Of a DNA stretch of 27,094 nt, positions 21,886 through 27,094 are shown one piece after another. Both the position numbers and the translations under genes were made by a program. This stretch comes from Planctomycetota bacterium (GTDB taxonomy: Bacteria > Planctomycetota > Planctomycetia > Pirellulales > Lacipirellulaceae): contig JAADIN010000231.1 in assembly GCA_013151315.1 (NCBI GenBank), positions 1 to 27,094 of the forward strand, given 5' to 3'. The notes under the pieces were generated by a model. That model had not been told where the DNA came from. It searched no databases and saw nothing but the letters and a program-made list of their open reading frames with translations. Within the stretch, counting starts at the first letter, position 1; each line of letters opens with the position of its first letter.

Positions 21886-23180
21886 GTTCCACCGCACTGT
21901 TCTGGACTGGCATCGGCTCGCTCGTTGTCACCGCGATTGCCAGCTTGGGTGTGCGTGCGCTTCGAGATTTTTCTCGTCACGACCTCGAAGAAATTTGCCG
22001 TCGTCGCGGTCAGCCCGAGCGATTTGGTCAGATGCTTAGGCTGCACGAGTCGGTCGCATTGGGAATCGAAATGTTGGCCCTACTGAACACCGCCTTGGCG
22101 ACGGTCTCTTGCTATTTATGGCTCCTCAAAAGTGAGGCGATTTCGGCGAGTGATTCTTGGGGGCATCTACTGACAACCTCTGCGCTACTTGGGCTGACTC
22201 TTGTCGTTTCAACGACTTGGCTTCCTTGGGCCATGTCGCGGGTGTTTTCGGCGGGCTTTTTGTTTCACACTTGGCCCCTGTGGAAAATGCTTTCCCTGCT
22301 GGCGACTCCTCTGGTCTGGGGTGCCAAATTTATCGATGCTTCGTTGCATCGCATCGCGGGTCAAACGCCGTATCACGTCGACGAAGAAACGATTGAAGAG
22401 GAGATTCGCACTATTGTTACCGAAGGGCACCGCGAAGGCCTATTGGAAGAGGATGCTCGTGAAATGATCGAAGGCGTCATCGAGTTGGGCGACGCCGACG
22501 TTTCGGAAATCATGACCCCGCGTACCGACATGCACATGATTCCGCTGGCGATGCCTTGGGACGATGTCATTGCCGACGTGATCGAGGCCACGCATACTCG
22601 CATCCCTGTGTACGAAAAAAATCGTGACGATGTGGTGGGCATCCTCTACAGCAAAGATTTGCTACCCGAGCTGGCCACGGGCGACCCCGATTCGCGAACC
22701 CCGATTCGCGATTTGCTCAGAAAGCCCGTCTTTGTGCCGGAAACGAAGAAGATCGACGATGTCTTGCAGATGTTTCAGCAATTGCGAACGCACATCGCGG
22801 TAGTGCTCGACGAATATGGTGGCGTTTCGGGTTTGGTGACCATTGAAGATGTACTCGAGGAGATTGTCGGTGAAATCGTCGACGAATATGATGAAGTGGT
22901 GGCTGAAGAGATCCAGCGCATCGACGAAAATACCTACGAAGCGCTCGGTCGTACCCACGTTGACGAGATCAACGAGGCGATGAAAATCGAATTGCCCGAT
23001 GATGGCGATTTCGACACGATTGGCGGTTTTGTCTTTACCGAACTAGGACGTGTCCCGCTTGCTGGCGAAACCATCGACTGGCAGCAGAAGGTCCGCATCG
23101 AAGTACTCGAAGCTTCGCAACGCCGCATCGAGCGGGTGCGCATCCGGCGGCTCGACTCGAGCCAGCGCGAAATCGCGTAG
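21882..23180 (+). CDS. CorC/HlyC (CNNM-type) membrane protein with CBS pair
   Basis: 432 aa. The N-terminal membrane part (1-170) has about four hydrophobic helices in the position of the CNNM/DUF21 domain, though divergent from the usual type. EEEIRTIVTEGHREGLLEEDAREMIEGVIELGDADVSEIMTPRTDM is the characteristic linker into a CBS pair (about 205-330, ending DEYGGVSGLVTIEDVLEEIVGEI). The C-terminal transporter-associated domain covers about 345-430 (DFDTIGGFVFTELGRVP). The family includes Mg2+/Co2+ efflux proteins and hemolysin-annotated homologues; the ion here is not known. ATG 21882 overlaps the ybeY stop by four bases. Neighbourhood ybeY-corC matches proteobacteria. Confidence 0.92.
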   Translation: MSSTALFWTGIGSLVVTAIASLGVRALRDFSRHDLEEICRRRGQPERFGQMLRLHESVALGIEMLALLNTALATVSCYLWLLKSEAISASDSWGHLLTTSALLGLTLVVSTTWLPWAMSRVFSAGFLFHTWPLWKMLSLLATPLVWGAKFIDASLHRIAGQTPYHVDEETIEEEIRTIVTEGHREGLLEEDAREMIEGVIELGDADVSEIMTPRTDMHMIPLAMPWDDVIADVIEATHTRIPVYEKNRDDVVGILYSKDLLPELATGDPDSRTPIRDLLRKPVFVPETKKIDDVLQMFQQLRTHIAVVLDEYGGVSGLVTIEDVLEEIVGEIVDEYDEVVAEEIQRIDENTYEALGRTHVDEINEAMKIELPDDGDFDTIGGFVFTELGRVPLAGETIDWQQKVRIEVLEASQRRIERVRIRRLDSSQREIA

Positions 23181-23242
23181 TGAGTGCTAGCAACTTCTAG
23201 GGCAAATTACGAAAATAGGCGTTTGTGCAGAATACGCTTTGA

Positions 23243-23270
23243 AAGTCACGGGATTGCAATCCCGTGGCTT
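23243..23270. repeat. Third TTGCAA palindrome (20 bp perfect, 28 bp with one mismatch)
   Basis: 23247-23266 is a perfect palindrome with core GGGATTGCAATCCC. The match extends to 23243-23270 with a single G-T mismatch and the same AAAG/CTTT-like edges as the copy at 577-606. It lies in the 256-bp stretch between the CorC-like gene and the BamD-like gene. Confidence 0.85.
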
Positions 23271-23274
23271 GGGC

Positions 23275-23306
23275 ACCGCGGCAGCACTCGCAAGAAGTGC
23301 CGCGGT
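23275..23306. repeat. GC-rich hairpin next to the palindrome
   Basis: ACCGCGGCA at 23275-23283 pairs with TGCCGCGGT at 23298-23306; an inner ACT/AGT pairing adds length with a 3-base bulge. It begins five bases after the palindrome 23243-23270, and the two may form one composite element. No gene I recognise lies in 23181-23436. Confidence 0.6.
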
Positions 23307-23436
23307 TGGCTTTCTCCACGTTGCCCTTGACTGCCGGGGCAAGGCTTCGGTACGGTTCCGCGTCTTTTGGCCCGTGCTGCGCGCTGGTGCTTGTAGCCCA
23401 AGGTCGGTTTTTCTTCATCTCCTCAGTCGGTTGGTC

Positions 23437-24822
23437 ATGCCACGCAATTCGCTACGACTTTTCACGGTCCTGACAGCCGCCGGCCTGCTCGTAGCGAGCG
23501 GCTGCACTTCTACGAATATGAATCTTGCTACGAATCCCGCCAATTGGAAATGGCCTTCGCTGGCGGGCGAACCTACTCCGCCCGGCTCGCCCGATTGGTG
23601 GAAGAAACACAAGAAAAATGCAGAATTTGTTCCTGGCAAAGGGTATCGAGTCGCGGACGTCGAAGGGTTTTTTGACCAAGAAGGACGACCCATCAACGCC
23701 CCAATCTCGAAAATCGTCGAACAGAAAAAAGAAAATGGTCTGCTTGGCGATATCCAAGTCGTCCAGGCGGTTACCGATGTCAAATCTCAGCTTGGAATGG
23801 GGCCCGACCAACAAAAGGCCCAACTCGCCTTCCAGGCGGGCGAGGACCTTTTCCGCCAGCAAGAGTACAAGGGAGCGGCGAAGCAGTTTAAGGAAGCGAT
23901 TGCGCGCTCGTCCGACACGGCTCTTGAGCAGAACTGCTTGTTCTATCTCGGGGAAAGCCAATTCTTTTCCGACGACTACCCTGACGCGGTAAATTCCTAT
24001 ACGGAGTTGTTAGAAAAATACCCCAATTCGCCCCATTTGGATAAGGCAATTCGTCGCCAATTCGATATCGCCCAATACTGGGAAAAGCACCATGCTTTTG
24101 AGCCACACTGGGCTACGACGCCCAACTTGCTGGACGATTCACGGCCCTTTTTCGACACGCCGGGCCGTTCGCTGAAAACGTACGAGAATATCCGTTTGAA
24201 CGATCCAACCGGCCCTCTGGCGGATGACTCGATCATGGCAACGGCGAATTCGCATTTTCTTCGCGGTCGTTATAGCGACGCCGATTACTTCTATGGATTG
24301 CTTCGTCGCGAGTATCCTCGAAGTGAGCATCAGTTTGAAGCGCACATCTTGGGTTTGCAATGCAAAATCCGTATCTACCAGGGCCCCGACTACGTGGCGA
24401 CGCCTCTGCAAGAAGCCAAGAAGTTGGTCAAACAGTTGAAAGTGCAATTCGGTACCGAGCTGAACACGACCGAACGCGAAAGATTGGCTGAAATTCAGGC
24501 GACTCTAGCGATGCAACTGGCGACTCGCGATTTTATTCGTGCGAAAGGTTACGACGAAGGCAAGCATTACGAAAGTGCTCGGTTCTACTACGCCCAACTG
24601 GTACGTGACTATCCCAGCACTCCGCTCGCTGAACAAGCTCGGAAGCGTTACGAAGAACTTGGTGGCAAGCCGGCGCATCCCGCGACCAAGGTTCAGTGGT
24701 TGGTCGACCTTTTCCCGGAGAGTGCCGAACGCGTCGCGATTACCCAGGTACCGCTCGTCACGCCCCAGAGTCAGATCGAAGTTGCCAACGAGCCGGGGAG
24801 TGCGGGCACGGTGGTCCGTTAA
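23437..24822 (+). CDS. BamD/YfiO-like TPR outer-membrane lipoprotein
   Basis: 461 aa. The signal peptide ends VASGC with Cys23 as the lipidation site; Ala instead of Leu at -3 is slightly atypical. TPR-like repeats at about 126-205 (AFQAGEDLFRQQEYKGAAKQFKEA, LFYLGESQFFSDDYPDAVNSYTELLEKYP) and 374-408 (GKHYESARFYYAQLVRDYPSTPLAEQA) resemble BamD/YfiO, which helps BamA insert outer-membrane proteins. The protein is nearly twice the length of E. coli BamD (245 aa). A Trp-rich N-terminal stretch (NWKWPSLAG, PDWWKKHKK) is unusual. ATG 23437 is chosen for the lipobox; upstream in-frame codons translate repeats. A weak TTGACT-N18-TACGGT promoter lies at 23327-23356. Precise BAM role is inference. Confidence 0.85.
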   Translation: MPRNSLRLFTVLTAAGLLVASGCTSTNMNLATNPANWKWPSLAGEPTPPGSPDWWKKHKKNAEFVPGKGYRVADVEGFFDQEGRPINAPISKIVEQKKENGLLGDIQVVQAVTDVKSQLGMGPDQQKAQLAFQAGEDLFRQQEYKGAAKQFKEAIARSSDTALEQNCLFYLGESQFFSDDYPDAVNSYTELLEKYPNSPHLDKAIRRQFDIAQYWEKHHAFEPHWATTPNLLDDSRPFFDTPGRSLKTYENIRLNDPTGPLADDSIMATANSHFLRGRYSDADYFYGLLRREYPRSEHQFEAHILGLQCKIRIYQGPDYVATPLQEAKKLVKQLKVQFGTELNTTERERLAEIQATLAMQLATRDFIRAKGYDEGKHYESARFYYAQLVRDYPSTPLAEQARKRYEELGGKPAHPATKVQWLVDLFPESAERVAITQVPLVTPQSQIEVANEPGSAGTVVR

Positions 24823-24850
24823 GTCAATTTCCGAAGTGAGAAGTGCAAGT

Positions 24851-25393
24851 ATGTCGAGCCAATGGACCATTCCTCACTCCGCATTTGCCCTGGTGTTGAC
24901 CGCCCTGACGCTGTCCGCCGGCTGTGCCTCTTACCGCGTGGGCGCCGGGTCGCTTTATGCTCCCGATATTGCGACGGTCTACGTGCCCATGATCGAGTCG
25001 GATAGCTTTCGTCCCGATTTGGGGGAGCGGCTTACCGAAGCGGTCGTGAAGGAAATCGAACTAAAAACGCCTTTCAAAGTGGTTGGCACCCCCGACGCCG
25101 ACAGCATTCTTTCGACCCGATTGGTGGGCGACACCAAACGGGTGACCATCGAAAATCGCAACGACGATCCCCGGGCAGTCGAGTTCAACATGGCTGCGGA
25201 AGTCACTTGGCTGAACCGCCGTCGGATTCCTTTGCACGCACCCTCCACGCTCGAACTTCCGCAAGAACTGTTACCGTTCGGCCAAACCTCGACACTCATT
25301 CCCGAAGCGGGCCAATCGGTTGTCACGGCCCAGCAACAGGCGATCGAACGTCTGGCACAGCAAATCGTCTCGACCATGGAAGAACCGTGGTAG
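24851..25393 (+). CDS. LptE-like LPS-assembly lipoprotein
   Basis: 180 aa. The signal sequence ends LSAGC, with Cys25 as the lipidation site. YRVGAGSLYAPDIATVYVPMIESDSFRPDLGERLTEAVVKEIE fits the LptE fold. VVGTPDADSILSTRLVGDTKRVTIENRNDDPRAVEFNMAAEVTW is the matching central region. QSVVTAQQQAIERLAQQIVSTMEEPW is the usual C-terminal helix. LptE plugs LptD, the outer-membrane LPS translocon. ATG 24851 lies 28 bases after the BamD-like gene and needs no upstream extension. The pair probably forms an envelope-biogenesis operon. Family sequence conservation is low, so the symbol is withheld. Confidence 0.8.
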   Translation: MSSQWTIPHSAFALVLTALTLSAGCASYRVGAGSLYAPDIATVYVPMIESDSFRPDLGERLTEAVVKEIELKTPFKVVGTPDADSILSTRLVGDTKRVTIENRNDDPRAVEFNMAAEVTWLNRRRIPLHAPSTLELPQELLPFGQTSTLIPEAGQSVVTAQQQAIERLAQQIVSTMEEPW

Positions 25394-25396
25394 GAA

Positions 25397-25417
25397 GGGG
25401 CTGGGGGCTAGAGGCTG
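25397..25417. repeat. Heptamer array, three units (GRGGCTR), before folP
   Basis: GGGGCTG, GGGGCTA and GAGGCTG follow in tandem at 25397-25417, in the 43-bp gap between the LptE-like gene and folP. The unit matches the GAGGCTA type at 19006. Confidence 0.7.
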
Positions 25418-25436
25418 GGGATGGTAGGTTTCGGGC

Positions 25437-26345
25437 ATGAGTTCTTTGCGATGCCCTCTCTCCGAACGATTCCCTCGCCGTGCCACGTCCTGGCAGTTGC
25501 AGGATCGGTTGCTTCAATTCGGCAGTCGCCCGCTGCTGATGGGTATCGTCAATGTAACGCCCGATAGTTTTTCTGACGGGGGCCATTTTCTTGACTCGAA
25601 GGCTGCCATCGCGCAGGGGCTGCGGTTGGCTGCCGAAGGGGCCGACGTTCTCGATATTGGCGGCGAAAGTACGCGGCCCTACGCCGACTCGGTCGGCACC
25701 GACGAAGAGCTCAATCGAATCCTTCCAGTCGTTGAAGCCTTGGCAGGCCGAGTTGATATTCCTCTTTCGATCGACACGAGCAAGCAGGCCGTGGCGAGAG
25801 CCGCTTTAGCGGTCGGGGCCGAAATCATTAACGACGTTACTGGCCTGGAGTCGGACCCAAAAATGCTACCTCTGGCCGCTGAAATGGACGCCGGAATTTG
25901 CGCAATGCACATGCAAGGCACCCCGCAAACGATGCAAGACGCCCCCACCTATGAAGACATCGTGAAGGAAATCTGCGCTTACTTGCAAGCTCGACGCGAT
26001 GCGCTAATCGCCAGCGGCATCGCTGCCGAGCGAATTTGTCTCGACCCGGGAATTGGCTTTGGAAAGACGCATCAGCACAATATCCGGCTGATGTCCCAAT
26101 GCTGGCGTTTTCACGAGCTAGGCTGCCCCTTGCTCGTGGGTCATTCGCGAAAAGGCTTCTTAGCAAAAATTCTCGGTGACAAGACGTCCGACCGTGGGGC
26201 AGCAACGATAGGCGGTGCCCTAGCGCTGGCCGTCCAGGGAGTCCAACTGATTCGAGTTCACGACGTACGACCCGTTCGCGAAGCATTGCTAGCATTCGAG
26301 GCCACGGGTGGAATCGATGGCCAAGAGCAGACGTTAGCAGATTAG
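25437..26345 (+). CDS. folP: Dihydropteroate synthase
   Basis: 302 aa. FolP joins pABA to dihydropterin diphosphate in folate synthesis, in the cytoplasm. Signatures in order: MGIVNVTPDSFSDGG (35-49), GADVLDIGGESTRP (68-81), IPLSIDTSKQAVA, EIINDVTGLESD, MHMQGTPQTMQ, CLDPGIGFGKT, and LLVGHSRKGFL. The fold is a TIM barrel, and all pterin and phosphate binding motifs are intact. ATG 25437 gives about 30 residues before the first motif, some 15 longer than E. coli. It follows the LptE-like gene after 43 bp on the same strand. Assignment is secure. Confidence 0.97.
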   Translation: MSSLRCPLSERFPRRATSWQLQDRLLQFGSRPLLMGIVNVTPDSFSDGGHFLDSKAAIAQGLRLAAEGADVLDIGGESTRPYADSVGTDEELNRILPVVEALAGRVDIPLSIDTSKQAVARAALAVGAEIINDVTGLESDPKMLPLAAEMDAGICAMHMQGTPQTMQDAPTYEDIVKEICAYLQARRDALIASGIAAERICLDPGIGFGKTHQHNIRLMSQCWRFHELGCPLLVGHSRKGFLAKILGDKTSDRGAATIGGALALAVQGVQLIRVHDVRPVREALLAFEATGGIDGQEQTLAD

Positions 26346-26358
26346 CATGTGTTGTGGC

Positions 26359-26414
26359 ACGACTCTTCGAGTCGTAGCTTTCTCGACATAAAAAACACGA
26401 CACGGAGTGGCGTG
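26359..26414. repeat. Two adjacent hairpins downstream of folP (dispersed-repeat type)
   Basis: ACGACTC-TTC-GAGTCGT forms a perfect 7-bp stem at 26359-26375. A second, CACGACAC against TGGCGTG, forms a 7-pair stem with one mismatch at 26396-26414. Both share the CACGAC/GTCGTG theme. They begin 14 bases after the folP stop and might act in termination, but no T-tract follows the first. Confidence 0.6.
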
Positions 26415-26423
26415 CTACTCTTC

Positions 26424-26452
26424 TTGACCCGACTTGGCCGTTGGACGATACT
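26424..26452 (+). promoter_or_regulatory. Candidate sigma70-type promoter of proA
   Basis: TTGACC (26424-26429) and GATACT (26447-26452) are separated by 17 bp. They match TTGACA in 5 of 6 and TATAAT in 4 of 6 positions. They stand about 67 bp before ATG 26519 and after the hairpins that end the folP region. Confidence 0.5.
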
Positions 26453-26518
26453 TAGGGGGCTGTGCTGTCGGTCTGCGATGGCATCCTCACTTGTCACCCT
26501 TAACTGCATTTCCTAGCC

Positions 26519-27094
26519 ATGGCTGCCGCCACGAAAACCCTTGCCGAACCCACCAACCTGGGTGAGTACTGCCGTCAAGTTGCACAAGATGCCAAGGCCG
26601 CCTCGGCTGAACTTGCCCAGGTGCGCGGCGAAGTAAAAACGGCATGGCTACATCGGGCCGCGCAGTTGCTCCGAGAAAACGTTGAACGAATCCAGGCAGC
26701 TAACGTCCAAGATATCGAAGCTGCCCCCGGTTACGGACTGACTGACGCACAAGTCGATCGCTTGCGTCTTACTCCCGACCGTATCGAAGGAATTGCTTCC
26801 GCACTGGAAGAAGTCGCCTCGTTGCGAGACCCGATCGGACAGGTAATCGACTCGACGGTCAGGCCCAACGGCTTGGCAATCAATAAAGTCCGTGTGCCGT
26901 TGGGCGTCGTGTTTTTCGTTTACGAATCGCGTCCCAATGTGACGGCCGACGCGGCGGCCATTTGTGTGATGGCGGGCAACGCGGTCGTCCTTCGAGGCGG
27001 CAAAGAAGCGATTCACTCGAGCCGAGCCATTGTCGAATTACTGCACGAAGCGGCCGAAGAAACGGGGCTCCCCAAAAATGCAGTCCAGCTCGTC
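26519..27094 (+). CDS. proA: Gamma-glutamyl phosphate reductase (N-terminal 192 residues; 3' end outside window)
   Basis: The frame from ATG 26519 runs open to the window end. ProA reduces gamma-glutamyl phosphate to the semialdehyde in proline synthesis, using NADPH. Family blocks include LGEYCRQVAQDAKAAS, AAQLLRENVERIQAANVQDI, GLTDAQVDRLRLTPDRI, VASLRDPIGQVIDSTVRPNGL, and KVRVPLGVVFFVYESRPNVT followed by NAVVLRGGKEAIHSS (aldehyde-dehydrogenase fold, cofactor region). The catalytic Cys is further downstream, outside the window. A good TTGACC/GATACT promoter precedes it, so it is likely transcribed independently of folP. Assignment is secure. Confidence 0.96.
   Translation, partial: MAAATKTLAEPTNLGEYCRQVAQDAKAASAELAQVRGEVKTAWLHRAAQLLRENVERIQAANVQDIEAAPGYGLTDAQVDRLRLTPDRIEGIASALEEVASLRDPIGQVIDSTVRPNGLAINKVRVPLGVVFFVYESRPNVTADAAAICVMAGNAVVLRGGKEAIHSSRAIVELLHEAAEETGLPKNAVQLV

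Noticed and set aside
23239..23436. N-terminal extension of the BamD-like lipoprotein
   Set aside because: It would translate the palindrome and hairpin and would place the lipoprotein signal internally.
24539..24850. N-terminal extension of the LptE-like lipoprotein
   Set aside because: It overlaps the BamD-like gene in another frame; the lipobox requires the start at 24851.
25837..26403. Open minus-strand frame of 188 codons opposite folP
   Set aside because: It is a shadow of folP, and its start lies in the twin-hairpin repeat.
1..27094. CRISPR array, tRNA or rRNA genes, transposase or prophage
   Set aside because: I looked for regularly spaced identical repeats, tRNA-like CCA/anticodon arms and transposase motifs and saw none; the repeats present are palindromic or heptameric without spacers.

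Overview
The window reads as chromosomal housekeeping DNA from a diderm planctomycete, probably of the order Pirellulales. This rests on the protein types: a DUF3467 protein, a VWA/STN chimera with a glycine tract, PurA with GDEAKGK instead of GDEGKGK, and a PhoH / 7TM-HD / YbeY / CorC cluster. Frequent GTG starts and many palindromic or heptameric intergenic repeats fit as well. The placement is inference; no 16S gene is present. Both edge genes, truB and proA, are cut by the window. No tRNA, rRNA, CRISPR array, transposase or phage gene was recognised.

Layout. 1-2.2 kb: truB (minus, partial), rsmG, a DUF3467 protein and a small TPR protein. 2.5-4 kb: lpxA, then a YefM/YoeB-type toxin-antitoxin pair. 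4.3-8.3 kb: an exported gluzincin-like peptidase, a secreted coiled-coil protein with a striking His-every-third-residue tail, and an SLC13-type transporter with two RCK_C domains. 8.3-9.0 kb: a gene-free stretch with a long inverted repeat and a 14-bp tandem repeat. 9.0-13 kb: a 1330-aa exported protein joining VWA, coiled-coil, STN, Gly-rich and DUF2135-like regions. 13-14.3 kb: DUF456 protein and rph (minus). 14.5-17.8 kb: purA-uppS (ATGA overlap), a small gene broken by a 5-bp tandem duplication, and cdsA. 18-23.2 kb: phoH, a PgpH-like 7TM-HD phosphohydrolase, ybeY and a CorC/HlyC family protein. 23.4-27.1 kb: a BamD-like lipoprotein, LptE-like lipoprotein, folP and proA (partial).

How the genes fit together. 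LpxA, the BamD-like and LptE-like lipoproteins, UppS and CdsA together point to a lipid-A-bearing outer membrane plus undecaprenyl and phospholipid synthesis. RsmG, TruB, RNase PH and YbeY are RNA maturation functions. The PhoH/7TM-HD/YbeY/CorC cluster combines neighbours known from Firmicutes and from proteobacteria.

I did not find a clear undescribed multi-gene system. The most noteworthy signals are: (i) several classes of dispersed intergenic repeat, including three TTGCAA-centred palindromes in 5' regions and heptamer (7/14-bp period) tandem arrays at five or more loci, one of which runs into the ybeY coding region; (ii) the VWA-STN-DUF2135 chimera; (iii) the (Hxx)9 tail; (iv) the clean 5-bp-duplication frameshift between uppS and cdsA.
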